Shown one piece after another: positions 42,367 to 51,209 of a stretch of 64,000 bases of DNA (positions are counted from its first letter, which is position 1; the number at the start of each line of letters is the position of its first letter). The notes under the pieces were generated by a model. It ran no database searches. It was not told the origin of the DNA and saw only the letters and a program-made list of their open reading frames with translations. The stretch covers positions 62,001-126,000 of the forward strand of contig NZ_CP026514.1 of assembly GCF_002953935.1 (NCBI RefSeq), read 5' to 3'. The translations under genes and the position numbers were made by a program. The DNA is from Arthrobacter sp. PGP41 (GTDB taxonomy: Bacteria; Actinomycetota; Actinomycetes; Actinomycetales; Micrococcaceae).

Positions 42367-43251
42367 TCAGGAGGAATCCGCGGACCGGAAGGTGGCTCCG
42401 CCGTCGGTGGACACGACGAGCTTTTCGGCGCTCGCGGCCCAGATCCATGGCTTGCCATCAGCGCCTGTTACAGCTGTCATTGCCTGGACCTGGCCCTCGA
42501 TTTGGCCGGTACGGGTCCAGGTTCTTCCGGCGTCGGCGGAGTAATGCACGGTCCCGCCGGGTTCGACGCCGACTACCTCCGTGGCGCTGGCGAAGGCGAC
42601 GAACTGGACAACGGGGGCTGTGGCGTTTAGTTCCCAGGTTTTCCCGCCGTCGGTGGAGCGCTGGAGCCCTTCGCGGGTGGTGGCGAGAACAGTGTCGCCC
42701 GTCGGGGCGCCTGCCAGGACGGCCGGAACGAAGCCCGCCCTTGCCGGGGTCCAGGTTTTTCCGTCCGGGCTTGTTTGAAGCGTCCCATCGTAGGCGACGA
42801 TGCCGGACGTGGTGGCGGCGAGGGCGTGGAAATCAGATTCGCCCTGACGGGAGAGCTGTTCCCATGTCTTGCCGCCATCGACGGACCTGATCAGGCCCAT
42901 GGGGTTGGGCAGATCGGAGCCGGGGCCGGGATGTCCGGATGCGTAGAAGACACCTTGGCCAGCCGCTGCGGTAAAGCCCATCAGGTCGTTGGTGGCGCCA
43001 ATTTTGGTGCCCGGTGGTTTGGTGACGTCAAACAGGCCTTCATGGGTGGCAAGCAGCACCTGGTTCGTCTTGCGGTTCACGCTCAGTCCGTGGACGTGTG
43101 AGCTGGGCAGCCCGGAGGTGGGGGTTGCCGGGGCAGAGCCGGCGCCCGGACTACCGGATGTGGCGCTTGGAATGCAGGCGGAGAGGGTAAGCAGGAGAGC
43201 AGCGGCGGTGAACGCGGCCAGGGGCCTGCCGGTTCCAGGATGCAGGTGCAT
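42367..43251 (-). CDS. F510_1955-type BNR/Asp-box repeat lipoprotein
   Basis: A 294-aa protein with a lipoprotein signal (AFTAAALLLTLSAC, lipobox LSAC near residue 26) and a beta-propeller of Asp-box repeats: SVDGGKTWE, SPDGKTWT, STDGGKTWE, SADAGRTWT and STDGGATFR. The HVHGLSVNRKTNQVLLATHEGLF segment is typical of the F510_1955 group named as glycosyl hydrolases, but no catalytic residues are established. Exported and lipid-anchored. It is divergent from a small His-rich membrane protein; this neighbourhood is sometimes associated with copper handling (inference). Confidence 0.82.
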   Translation of the reverse strand: MHLHPGTGRPLAAFTAAALLLTLSACIPSATSGSPGAGSAPATPTSGLPSSHVHGLSVNRKTNQVLLATHEGLFDVTKPPGTKIGATNDLMGFTAAAGQGVFYASGHPGPGSDLPNPMGLIRSVDGGKTWEQLSRQGESDFHALAATTSGIVAYDGTLQTSPDGKTWTPARAGFVPAVLAGAPTGDTVLATTREGLQRSTDGGKTWELNATAPVVQFVAFASATEVVGVEPGGTVHYSADAGRTWTRTGQIEGQVQAMTAVTGADGKPWIWAASAEKLVVSTDGGATFRSADSS

Positions 43252-43497
43252 GGGTCCTCCTTCGCGGTCACCGTTGCGTGCTCAAGACTATCGGCCCAGC
43301 GGCAGGGCACTGTCCGGTACAACGAGCCTGGGGCGGGTTCCGTTTCACCATGGTCAGCGGACCTGGGGTTGGGAGGGCGTTCAGGCCCTTGCGGTGCACC
43401 AAAGGCGGGCATCACACTGGGGGCAACAATGGCGGCACCTCCTGAAAGGTATGGCTCATGGGGCGGCGATGGAGTGGTTCGGTGAGCAGGACAGCCC

Positions 43498-43938
43498 GTG
43501 ACCGCTGACCATTCCTCCCACCACATGCACCGGGGAGCGGTGGCGCGGGGCGGAGCGGTTCCCGCCGGACCGGGCATCCGGGGCAGGATCCAGGCGCTAT
43601 GGCACACTGTGGTCGGCGCCGTCGGTCTGATCATGGGGCTGTTGCCGCACGTTCTGCACCACATCGGCCTGCTCGCCGGGACTGCCCTGGCGGCAGGGTC
43701 TGGCGGCACGGCACTTTTCGGCGCCCTGGGGCTTCTGGCATCGGTTCCTCTGCTGGTCCGGCTTTACAGACGGTTTGGCAGCTGGATCGCACCGGTGCTG
43801 GGACTGCTGGTTTTCGCCGCCATGTTTTCCCTGTCCGCGTTTGTCATAGGTCCCGCGATCAGCGGCACCGGGAATGACATCACCCCCGGACCGGTGCCCA
43901 CCGTGGAACACACCGGAGGGCACACCGGCGGCCATTGA
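43498..43938 (+). CDS. Hypothetical small membrane protein with His-rich ends
   Basis: A 146-aa protein starting at GTG 43498 with AGGA six bases upstream. Three hydrophobic helices are visible (TVVGAVGLIMGLLPHVLHHIGLLAG, GTALFGALGLLASVPLLV and SWIAPVLGLLVFAAMFSLSAFVI). Both termini are histidine-rich (HSSHHMHRG and EHTGGHTGGH), suggesting metal binding. No family assigned. It is divergent from the Asp-box lipoprotein. Confidence 0.68.
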   Translation: MTADHSSHHMHRGAVARGGAVPAGPGIRGRIQALWHTVVGAVGLIMGLLPHVLHHIGLLAGTALAAGSGGTALFGALGLLASVPLLVRLYRRFGSWIAPVLGLLVFAAMFSLSAFVIGPAISGTGNDITPGPVPTVEHTGGHTGGH

Positions 43939-44126
43939 ACGCCCGCGTTCGTGTGAGCGCCAGGTCATGGAGCACCGGGGACATCTGTTTTCCTCGGGCC
44001 ATTTGACCCGCAGCTCCCCGTACCAGGCCCTCGCGGCCTTGGGCGCAGGGACTGCTGACGGTCCTTATCGCCGCCACCGCGGTGTACCTAGCCGCCCGGG
44101 CCAAGACCTTAGCCTCGTTACGCAGA

Positions 44127-44597
44127 CTATGCAGGCGGGCGCCCGCTGCCCCTCGCGAGGGCAGCCTGCTCCGCGGCGGCCAGCATGCCGGTAAAGGTCG
44201 CCGTCAGCATCTTGTCGATCAACGGCCCGGTGAACCGGCCAACGGGGCCACCGCGGGGTACGTACCGGTAGTCGAAGGTGGCCAACGTCCCGCCGCCATC
44301 GGGCTCGAGCGTCAGCGTGGACTCGGCCTGCTTGAACGGCACCAATGCGCTTGGTTGATTCCGTGTATCCATCCTGCGGCCCTCCTCCCACACGGTGACG
44401 GTTTCATCCATGCTGCCCACCGGCTTCAGGCCGACGCGGCGCCGGGCACCCACGCCGCTGGTCTTGCCGTCAATGGCTCTGGTGGTCCTGACGCCGTTCC
44501 AATGGCTCGCGAGATTGGGGAAGTCTGCAAACAGGGCCCACACGGAACCCGTGGATGCAACCATGCGACGTTGCACCGTGATGTGACGTTCAGGCAT
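44127..44597 (-). CDS. SRPBCC (polyketide cyclase/START fold) family protein
   Basis: A 156-aa protein starting at ATG 44597 with GGAG eight bases upstream. The fold is recognisable from MPERHITVQRRMVASTGSVWALFADFPNLASHWNGV, later GARRRVGLKPVGSMDETVTVWEEGRRM and a long C-terminal helix (FTGPLIDKMLTATFTGMLAAAEQAALARG). The helix-grip cavity binds hydrophobic ligands. Ligand and role are unknown. Its neighbour on the same strand is an NTF2-like protein. Confidence 0.82.
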   Translation of the reverse strand: MPERHITVQRRMVASTGSVWALFADFPNLASHWNGVRTTRAIDGKTSGVGARRRVGLKPVGSMDETVTVWEEGRRMDTRNQPSALVPFKQAESTLTLEPDGGGTLATFDYRYVPRGGPVGRFTGPLIDKMLTATFTGMLAAAEQAALARGSGRPPA

Positions 44598-44695
44598 GAG
44601 GACCACTCCAATGCTCAAAACCGAGGATAAGCCCCAGATTCCTCCCATGCGGCCGCGATTGCAACGGCCGAGGAATGGCCGCCCGGGCCAAGACC

Positions 44696-45094
44696 TCAGC
44701 CGGTTACTGTGTCGCCGTGCCGGTGGGCGACCTTCCATGCCCCGTCCTCGCGGCGGTAGATTTGCGTTGCCCGGAGCACGTAGCTGCGCGGTGCGCCGTC
44801 GACTGAGGCTGAAGTGTGTTCCAGTCCGGCCGTATATGCCATGTCGCCCACAACGTCGTACGCCAGCAACTCGAACCTGTACGCGGTGCAGTTGGAGAAC
44901 TGCCTGGCAAGGCCCGTGAACAAGTCGTCCAGTTCCTGCTGCCCGAAGGCGTTGCGCCATGCGCCCAAAACACTCACGGGTTCGTTGCGGGACCAGAGTG
45001 CCCTGCGCGGGGCGGCATCACCGTTGTGGATAGCAAGTTCCGCATCGTGCAGCTGGGTCCTCACCCAGTCCAAAAAATCGGTACGGTCGCTCAT
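44696..45094 (-). CDS. NTF2-like / SnoaL-fold protein
   Basis: A 132-aa cone-shaped-fold protein: FLDWVRTQLHDAELAIHNGDAAPRRALWSRNEPVSVLGAWRNAFGQQELDDLFTGLARQFSN, then ELLAYDVVGDMAYTAGLEHTSASVDGAPRSYVLRATQIYRREDGAWKVAHRHGDTV. The W[KR]VAHRH ending is typical of DUF4440/SnoaL-like stand-alone proteins. No signal peptide. Enzymatic activity is uncertain. Confidence 0.85.
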   Translation of the reverse strand: MSDRTDFLDWVRTQLHDAELAIHNGDAAPRRALWSRNEPVSVLGAWRNAFGQQELDDLFTGLARQFSNCTAYRFELLAYDVVGDMAYTAGLEHTSASVDGAPRSYVLRATQIYRREDGAWKVAHRHGDTVTG

Positions 45095-45166
45095 GCCACC
45101 AGTATGATCCCGGAACTCGGCCGCTGCGAGCTCTTTCTCCGGTCTGGCTGCGGTCCTCCCGCCACC

Positions 45167-46435
45167 TCAGCTGCTGAACGCCGCCGTCCTGGCAACGCCG
45201 TCGTAGCCGCCGGACGGTGCCTTGAGCCCGTAAAGGGCGCCGACGGTCGGAGCCACGTCCACCGTCCGCGCAGGATCAGAGGACGTCCGGCCGCGGAGCA
45301 CCCGGGGGCTGCCGCCGGAGATGAAGAACGGGATGGGTTCGGTGGCGGGATGCCCGTGGTTGCCGGGGATGGGGTTCGAGACAATGTAGGGGTCCGAGAA
45401 CCGCCAGCCGGCGCGGCAGAAGGCCACCAGGTCGCCGGCCTCTGCCCCCAGCCGCAGCTCGGCGGGAGAGTGCACCGACAGCACGCCGGGATGGGACTGG
45501 ACCAGGGAACGCACTGCCTGGAGGCCGGCTGCCTTCTGCTCGGCCGGTCCGGTCCAGTACAGCAGGTCCGCACCGCCGTTCTGGGCCACGGTGACGGAGG
45601 ACCGGAGTTCCGGCCGGGCCTGGAGGATCAGGTCCACCGAAACCACGTTGGTGGGCAGTGACCAGTCCATGGAGTGGTCCGCAAGCACCACCAGGACGCT
45701 GGACTCCCACTTGCCCGTATCAACCAGGTGGTCCACCAGCCGGCCCACCTGCAGGTCGGTGCCGGCGAGGGCTGTATTCCGTGCTGCCTGGAGCGTGGTC
45801 CCGGTCAGGTCCGAGTGCCCCATCCGGTCAACATCGCCGAGGTTGGTGAACGTGAAGTCCGGGTCGGGGCCGCTGACGATGGCCAGCAGCGCGTCCATGG
45901 TCGCGGCGTCCGGAGCGTGTCCTGTCACGGGCAGCAGGGGAGAGGGCTCCCAGCGGTAGCTTGCCCGTGTGCCGAAGATTCCGTAGAGGTACTCCTTGCT
46001 CAGGACGGAGGCGGTGGTGAAGCCGGAGTCGCGCAGGCGTTCAAGCAGCGTGGGAAAGCGGAGGTCGGTTTCGCGGTCCATGTCCCTGGCTGCCCCTTCG
46101 GCGGGATCGTAAACCGAGTTGGCGGGGACTCCGGACCTGTCCGGCCGGACGCCGGTCATCATCATGACGTGGTTCGGGATCGTCTCCATCACCGGCAGCG
46201 ACCTGGCGGCAGGGAAGTTGGTGCCCGCCGCCCGCAGCGCGGCGAGCCGCGGGGTCAGCTCAGGGGTGATCTCGTCCGGCCGGCAGCCGTCCACCACAAG
46301 GACATAGGTGCGCATCCGGGCGGTGCCGGGATTCGTCGCCGGGCCGGCCCATGCGGTGCCGGGCGCCGCTGAAAGGACGACGGCGGCGCTTCCGGCGCCG
46401 GCCAGGCGCAGGAACTGGCGGCGGTCCGGGTTCAC
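45167..46435 (-). CDS. Tat-exported alkaline-phosphatase-superfamily phosphodiesterase
   Basis: A 422-aa protein starting at GTG 46435, overlapping the PhoD stop as GTGA. A twin-arginine signal (NPDRRQFLRLAGAGSAAVVLSAAPGTAWA) is followed by a nucleotide pyrophosphatase/phosphodiesterase-like domain: VLVVDGCRPDEI, with MMMTGVRPDRSGVPANS, FTNLGDVDRMGHSD, VLVVLADHSMDW and NPIPGNHGHP supplying the two-metal Asp/His ligands. The nucleophile appears to be the Thr/Ser around ETIPNHVMMMTG. It would release phosphate from phosphodiesters outside the cell, together with the co-encoded PhoD enzyme. Confidence 0.85.
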   Translation of the reverse strand: MNPDRRQFLRLAGAGSAAVVLSAAPGTAWAGPATNPGTARMRTYVLVVDGCRPDEITPELTPRLAALRAAGTNFPAARSLPVMETIPNHVMMMTGVRPDRSGVPANSVYDPAEGAARDMDRETDLRFPTLLERLRDSGFTTASVLSKEYLYGIFGTRASYRWEPSPLLPVTGHAPDAATMDALLAIVSGPDPDFTFTNLGDVDRMGHSDLTGTTLQAARNTALAGTDLQVGRLVDHLVDTGKWESSVLVVLADHSMDWSLPTNVVSVDLILQARPELRSSVTVAQNGGADLLYWTGPAEQKAAGLQAVRSLVQSHPGVLSVHSPAELRLGAEAGDLVAFCRAGWRFSDPYIVSNPIPGNHGHPATEPIPFFISGGSPRVLRGRTSSDPARTVDVAPTVGALYGLKAPSGGYDGVARTAAFSS

Positions 46436-48093
46436 AGCGCGCCGCCGGTTGCCGCGACGACTTTGCCGGTGCCGGCACCGACCCTGAAGGAGGTGGACAG
46501 CGTGGCCGCCGAGGCCTGCGCAGTCCGGTCGGCAAGGACGTACCAGTCCATCCGGACTCCCGCAGGAGTGACGTCCAGGACGGAGTAGCCGTGCGAGTCG
46601 AAGTCGAGGTACTTCACGTGGGGATTGGCCGTCCTGATGGCCGCCTCCACCGCCAGGGAGGAGCTGCGGGGTGGGGCGTTCAGTATGTCGTCGAGGTTGT
46701 CGCTGGTCACCGACGTGCAGACCAGTTCCGCCGCCACCGAATCGCCGGTGGTGGGGTATGTCAGGGGGTCGGCGGGGAGGTCGCAGGCCCACCCGGAGTG
46801 GATGTCGCCGGTGAGGAAAACAGTGTCCTTGATTGCCTGGTCCCGCAGGTGCCGGACCACCCGGCTCCGGTCCGCCTCGTAGCCGTCCCACTGGTCCACG
46901 TTGTAGGGGACGCCATCGACGGTGGTGCCGCCCATGAGCTTCTGGACCCCCGCCAGTTCGGCCAGGCTGAGCGTGGAGGGAACCCGGACGGGCGCAATCA
47001 TCACCGGGTTGCCCACCAGCTTCCACTGCGGCCCGCCGGATGTAAGGTTGCCCAGCAGCCAGTCCATCTGCGCAGCTCCCGTGATGGTCCGGTCCGGGCT
47101 GTCCACCGCGGGGTCGAGCCCGTTGGCGGCCTGCTGGCTCCGGTAGGAACGAAGGTCCAGCATGGAGAGGCTGGCCAGGGCACCGAAATCAAGGCGGCGG
47201 TACAGCGGACCTCCGGGCTGGTAGCGCACGGGCATCCACTCCGCATAGGCCTGGTTTGCGGCCGCGCGGCGTTCGGCCCAGAGCCCTTCTGCGCCTTCGG
47301 TGTGGTTCTCCGCGCCACCGCTCCAGGCATCGTTGGCAGCTTCATGGTCGTCCCAGGTGACGATGAAGGGTGCAGCCGAATGCAGGGCCTGCAGGTCGGC
47401 GTCAGTCTTGTATTGGGCGTGCCGGCGCCGATAATGCGCGAGCGTGGTCATTTCGACGGCGGGCTCGTGCGGGCGGACGACGACGTCCCTCGCCTGGTAT
47501 TCCCCGGGCGCGTACTCGTAGAGGTAATCACCGAGGTGGAGCACGGCGTCGAGGTCCCCTCGCTGGGCGAGATGGCGGTAGGAGCTGAAGTAGCCGGCCT
47601 GGTAGTTGGCGCAGGAGACGACGCCGAAGCGGAGCTGCTCCACCTGGGCTCCGGCCGCCGGTGCCGTCTTGGTCCGGCCGACGGCGGACACCCCGCGGCC
47701 CATCGTGAACCGGTACCAGTACGGTGTGCCTGGCTGCAGGCGGCCGGCGACCACCTTCACGGTGTGGTCACGCTCCGGCCCGGTCTTCACCGAGCCCTTT
47801 GAGGCGATCCTGCTGAAGGCGGGATCTGCCGCCACTTCCCAATTCACCGTTGCGGCCGGGCCGAGTCCGGAGCCAGGTGTGGCTTCCGGGCTGGGGGTCA
47901 CCCGGGTCCAGAGCACCACGCTGTCCGGGTGCGGATCGCCGGAGGCAACCCCATGCGCGAACAGCGGATCAGCCGCCTGGGCGGGGCTCGAGACGAGGGG
48001 CGCCACTCCGGCGACGGCGGCGGCAAGGCCGCCTGCGCGGAGGACCTGGCGTCGAGTGGGCGATTGTCCGTACTGGCGGGTAACAAAAGGCAT
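46432..48093 (-). CDS. phoD: Alkaline phosphatase D (PhoD) family phosphodiesterase
   Basis: The 553-aa protein is taken from ATG 48093 (GGAG just upstream). A Tat signal (SPTRRQVLRAGGLAAAVAGVAPLVSSPAQA) leads to a PhoD N-terminal domain (ADPLFAHGVASGDPHPDSVVLWTRVTP) and the metallophosphatase core: RFGVVSCANYQAGYFSSYRHLAQRGDLDAVLHLGDYLYEY, IVTWDDHEAANDAW and FLTGDIHSGWACDLP. These hold the Cys/Asp/His ligands of the Fe/Ca centre. It hydrolyses phosphomono- and diesters outside the membrane after folded export. It is coupled to a second phosphatase gene. No Pho box was confirmed. Confidence 0.92.
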   Translation of the reverse strand: MPFVTRQYGQSPTRRQVLRAGGLAAAVAGVAPLVSSPAQAADPLFAHGVASGDPHPDSVVLWTRVTPSPEATPGSGLGPAATVNWEVAADPAFSRIASKGSVKTGPERDHTVKVVAGRLQPGTPYWYRFTMGRGVSAVGRTKTAPAAGAQVEQLRFGVVSCANYQAGYFSSYRHLAQRGDLDAVLHLGDYLYEYAPGEYQARDVVVRPHEPAVEMTTLAHYRRRHAQYKTDADLQALHSAAPFIVTWDDHEAANDAWSGGAENHTEGAEGLWAERRAAANQAYAEWMPVRYQPGGPLYRRLDFGALASLSMLDLRSYRSQQAANGLDPAVDSPDRTITGAAQMDWLLGNLTSGGPQWKLVGNPVMIAPVRVPSTLSLAELAGVQKLMGGTTVDGVPYNVDQWDGYEADRSRVVRHLRDQAIKDTVFLTGDIHSGWACDLPADPLTYPTTGDSVAAELVCTSVTSDNLDDILNAPPRSSSLAVEAAIRTANPHVKYLDFDSHGYSVLDVTPAGVRMDWYVLADRTAQASAATLSTSFRVGAGTGKVVAATGGAL

Positions 48094-48216
48094 GTACTCC
48101 AGTATCAACGCCCCGTGCGGCGCATACGGCGGATTTTGCCGGATGTTCACCGATTGTGCCACCAGGGTTCTCCCGAAGTTCCGCACGCTTCGGAGGGAAG
48201 ATTGTGTGCAGGTCCC

Positions 48217-49020
48217 CTAGTGGACAGAGCCCTCGAGCAGTTCCGACAGCCTGCGGGCGGCGCGTCGCAGCTCCGGGACATTGGCCTTGATTTTCTCTTC
48301 GGTCGTCGCCTCTGCCGGGCAGTTCAGCGCCATGGCCTCGTTGGCGCGGCCTGCCCTGTTGGTCAAGGCAACCCCGACGGAGAGCACTCCCACGACGCGC
48401 TCGTTCGCGGAGTACGCGTAGTCCAGGCCTGGCCCGGGCAGCCGTGACCGCAGCTCCTCAACCGTGAATCCCGGCTCCTCATGGCCAGCGGCGATCGCGG
48501 CCGCCACGACCTGTTCGAGCTCTGCGTCAGAGGCATCTGCAATCAGGATTTTCCCTGCTGCGCCGCGGGTTAGTGGCAGGCGTTTACCCAAGGGAAGGTC
48601 GTACTGCATGGGCGCCTCGCCTTGAACCCGCGCTACCAGGATCCGCTCGTTCCCGAGCCGGGTATGGAGAGACACGGACATACCGGTCTGCGTTGCCAGC
48701 TGTTGCAGGACCGGACGTCCCGCAACGGCCAAGGGATCGTTCTCAAGGAAGCTCTTTGCCGCCGGTAGCACGGCCGGCCCGATCCGGTAGGACTTGTCTG
48801 TCTGGCTCACCATGCCGAAATCCTGCAGCACCCGCAGGATCCGGAGCGTGGTGGGCAGGCTCATGCCGCAGTTCCTGGCCAGGTCGCTCAGCCGCTGGGG
48901 GCGCTCGGCGCGCTGCAGTTCCGCGAAGACCTCCATGGCGCGGGAGAGGGAACGCATGTTCGAGGCCTTGGGGCCCTCGTCTGCCGGGCTGCCCGCGGGC
49001 GTGGGTGTCGTCGTAGCCAT
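48217..49020 (-). CDS. IclR family transcriptional regulator
   Basis: A 267-aa protein with an N-terminal winged helix (SLSRAMEVFAELQRAERPQRLSDLARNCGMSLPTTLRILRVLQDFGMVSQTDKSYRIG) and an IclR effector domain (LATQTGMSVSLHTRLGNERILVARVQG, LGKRLPLTRGAAGKILIA and DYAYSANERVVGVLSVGVALTNRAG). It is divergent from the tctBAC cluster and is its probable regulator. Effectors are typically the imported acid or a downstream metabolite. Confidence 0.92.
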   Translation of the reverse strand: MATTTPTPAGSPADEGPKASNMRSLSRAMEVFAELQRAERPQRLSDLARNCGMSLPTTLRILRVLQDFGMVSQTDKSYRIGPAVLPAAKSFLENDPLAVAGRPVLQQLATQTGMSVSLHTRLGNERILVARVQGEAPMQYDLPLGKRLPLTRGAAGKILIADASDAELEQVVAAAIAAGHEEPGFTVEELRSRLPGPGLDYAYSANERVVGVLSVGVALTNRAGRANEAMALNCPAEATTEEKIKANVPELRRAARRLSELLEGSVH

Positions 49021-49022
49021 CC

Positions 49023-49108
49023 TTTCATTCTATGTAAGTTTCTTGCGCTTGACAGCGTGTGTGTCTGCTGTCACTATTTCTCTGTACGCAATATAGTTTC
49101 ATTCTGTG
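49023..49108. promoter_or_regulatory. Divergent IclR/tct promoter region with repeated element
   Basis: TTTCATTCTATG (49023-49034) and TTTCATTCTGTG (49097-49108) are 12-base direct repeats differing by one base, one beside the iclR start and one upstream of tctB. TTGACA at 49049-49054 and TATAGT at 49092-49097 are candidate promoter elements but are not correctly spaced with each other. The repeats are candidate IclR sites. Confidence 0.4.
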
Positions 49109-49155
49109 GAACGTAATGACGCAGTGTGAAAACGACGCACAGTAAGAAGGAACCA

Positions 49156-49659
49156 ATGACAACGGAGTCAGTGATGACCAAACCAACGAGCACCGGCCGG
49201 GTGGCTCCCTCCGTGCTCGTGGGGATCGGCGCTTTCGCCGCCGTCGGCGTCTACGTCCTAGTCAGCTCGCTCGGCCTCGGCCTCTGGACTTCCCTGGGAC
49301 CAGGCCCTGGCCTGTTCCCCTTCGCGATGGGCGCGGTCCTCGCCGCCATGGCCGCGGTGTGGCTGCTCCAGGAACTCCGCCGTCCCAGCGAAACGGCAGC
49401 AGGCGTTGACCGCGGACTTGTGGCCGCCGTCGTCCTGAGCCTGGTGGTCCTTGCGGCCGTCATGGACCTGCTCGGCTTCCAGCTCAGCATGTTCCTCTTC
49501 CTCCTGTACCACCTGAAGCTGCGCGGCTGCCGAGGCTGGGTCTCCTCCCTGGTCACGGCGCTCGCCGGCAGCGTGGGTGCGTTCTATGCCTTCAACTACG
49601 GACTGAACGTGTCATTGCCCGTCTCGGCCTTCCCCCTGCTGAACACGATCGGACTCTAG
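49156..49659 (+). CDS. tctB: Tripartite tricarboxylate transporter small membrane subunit TctB
   Basis: A 167-aa protein from ATG 49156, preceded by AAGAAGGAACCA, better than the GTG at 49126. Four hydrophobic helices: VAPSVLVGIGAFAAVGVYVLV, GLFPFAMGAVLAAMAAVWLL, GLVAAVVLSLVVLAAVMDLLGFQLSMFLFLLYHL and a final SLVTALAGSVGAFYAFNYGL segment. This matches TctB size and topology, including the GPGLFPF motif. It pairs with TctA, which begins two bases downstream, in a secondary transporter fed by the TctC binding protein. Confidence 0.9.
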   Translation: MTTESVMTKPTSTGRVAPSVLVGIGAFAAVGVYVLVSSLGLGLWTSLGPGPGLFPFAMGAVLAAMAAVWLLQELRRPSETAAGVDRGLVAAVVLSLVVLAAVMDLLGFQLSMFLFLLYHLKLRGCRGWVSSLVTALAGSVGAFYAFNYGLNVSLPVSAFPLLNTIGL

Positions 49660-49661
49660 GC

Positions 49662-51164
49662 ATGGATATCTTCAACGAACTTATGGGCGGTTTTGCCTCC
49701 GCCATGACATGGCAGAACCTGCTCTTCGCCTTCCTGGGCTGCCTCCTTGGCACCATCATCGGAGTCCTGCCCGGAATCGGTCCGGTCGCCGGCGTCGCAC
49801 TGCTCATCCCGCTCACCCTCAACCTGGATGCCACCGGCGCCATCATCATGCTGTGTGCCATCTTCTACGGCACCGCATACGGGGGAACCATCACCAGCGT
49901 GCTGCTGAACACTCCCGGCGAAGCCGCCTCCGCCATCACCACCATTGACGGCTACGCAATGACCAAGATCGGCAAGGCCGGAGCCGCCCTGACCATCGCC
50001 GCCGTCGGATCCTTTGTGGGCGGAACCGTAGCCACCATCGGGCTGGTGGCGGCAGCCAAGCCGCTCGGGGAACTGGGCCTGCTCGTGGGGCCGCCGGAAT
50101 TCTTCGCGCTGATGGTGGTGGGCATATCCCTGCTTGTTGCGCTCGCCGGCAAATCGATGGTCAAGGCGGTGATCTCGGGCGCCCTGGGCCTGCTGATCGC
50201 CATGGTGGGCATCGACCCCGTCGCCGGTGCCCCCCGGTTCACCTTCGGCATGGACCGGCTGCTGGACGGTGTCAGCTTTGTTGCCGTGATCGTGGGCGTC
50301 TTCGGCCTCTCCGAACTCCTGTCCTACCGCAAGGAAACGGCAACACCCACGGTGCACGCCCCGAACTTCCGATCGCTGCTTCCCACCGGCAAGGAGTGGC
50401 GCCGGAGCGCACCGGCCATGGCCCGCGGCACCGGGATCGGCTTCGGCCTGGGCCTCATCCCTGGGATGACCGGCTCCGTGTCGTCCCTGCTGGCCTACGG
50501 CGCGGAAAAGAAGTTCTCCCGCCACCGCCACGAGCTCGGCAAGGGCGCCATCGAAGGTGTTGCCGGTCCCGAAACGGCCAACAACTCCCATGCCAGCGCC
50601 GCCCTGATCCCGCTGTTCACCCTCGGCATTCCGGCGTCCCCCACCATCGCCGTCCTGATGGGTGCCTTCCTCCAGCAGGGCCTCACCCCTGGTCCCACCC
50701 TGTTCACCGAGCACTCCGAGATTGCTTGGGCCATCATCGCCAGCCTTTTCATCGGCAACCTCCTCCTGCTGGTCCTCAACGTTCCGCTGGTGGGTCTTTG
50801 GACCTCCATCCTGCGGGTCCCGTCGTCGATCCTGACTGCACTGATCCTGCTCTTTATGGTGATCGGCGCCTACACCATCAACTTCAGCGTCTTCGATGTC
50901 TTCGTGATGATCGGCTTCGGCCTCCTGGGCCTTGCCCTCCGGCACCTGGACATCCCGCTGGCACCCATGGTGCTGACCCTGGTCCTCGGCCCGCTGATGG
51001 AACGCTCCCTGCGCGAATCCCTGGAAATTTCGCAGGGTGACTTCAGCATCTTCACCAGCCGTCCTATTTCAGCAGTCCTGATCGGCCTGGGCCTGCTGAT
51101 CGTCTTCAGCCCGCTGCTAAAGCTCCGCAAGCCGAAGGCGCTCAACGAAGACCCCGAAACCTAG
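49662..51164 (+). CDS. tctA: Tripartite tricarboxylate transporter large permease TctA
   Basis: A 500-aa protein with about 11-12 hydrophobic helices and the two TctA signatures, GVLPGIGPVAGVALLIPLTLNLDATGAIIMLCAIFYGTAYGGTITSVLLNTPGEAASAIT and GPETANNSHASAALIPLFTLGIPASPTIAVLMGA. It forms the main channel of the TTT transporter for citrate, aromatic acids or other carboxylates. It lies in one transcript with tctB and tctC. The substrate cannot be read directly. Confidence 0.93.
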   Translation: MDIFNELMGGFASAMTWQNLLFAFLGCLLGTIIGVLPGIGPVAGVALLIPLTLNLDATGAIIMLCAIFYGTAYGGTITSVLLNTPGEAASAITTIDGYAMTKIGKAGAALTIAAVGSFVGGTVATIGLVAAAKPLGELGLLVGPPEFFALMVVGISLLVALAGKSMVKAVISGALGLLIAMVGIDPVAGAPRFTFGMDRLLDGVSFVAVIVGVFGLSELLSYRKETATPTVHAPNFRSLLPTGKEWRRSAPAMARGTGIGFGLGLIPGMTGSVSSLLAYGAEKKFSRHRHELGKGAIEGVAGPETANNSHASAALIPLFTLGIPASPTIAVLMGAFLQQGLTPGPTLFTEHSEIAWAIIASLFIGNLLLLVLNVPLVGLWTSILRVPSSILTALILLFMVIGAYTINFSVFDVFVMIGFGLLGLALRHLDIPLAPMVLTLVLGPLMERSLRESLEISQGDFSIFTSRPISAVLIGLGLLIVFSPLLKLRKPKALNEDPET

Positions 51165-51209
51165 ACCCTTTCCGTACTACCCCCACATCCGCTTCAAAGG
51201 AGAAGAACC

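Noticed and set aside
46351..47802. 483-codon plus-strand open frame across phoD
   Set aside because: Antisense shadow of PhoD.
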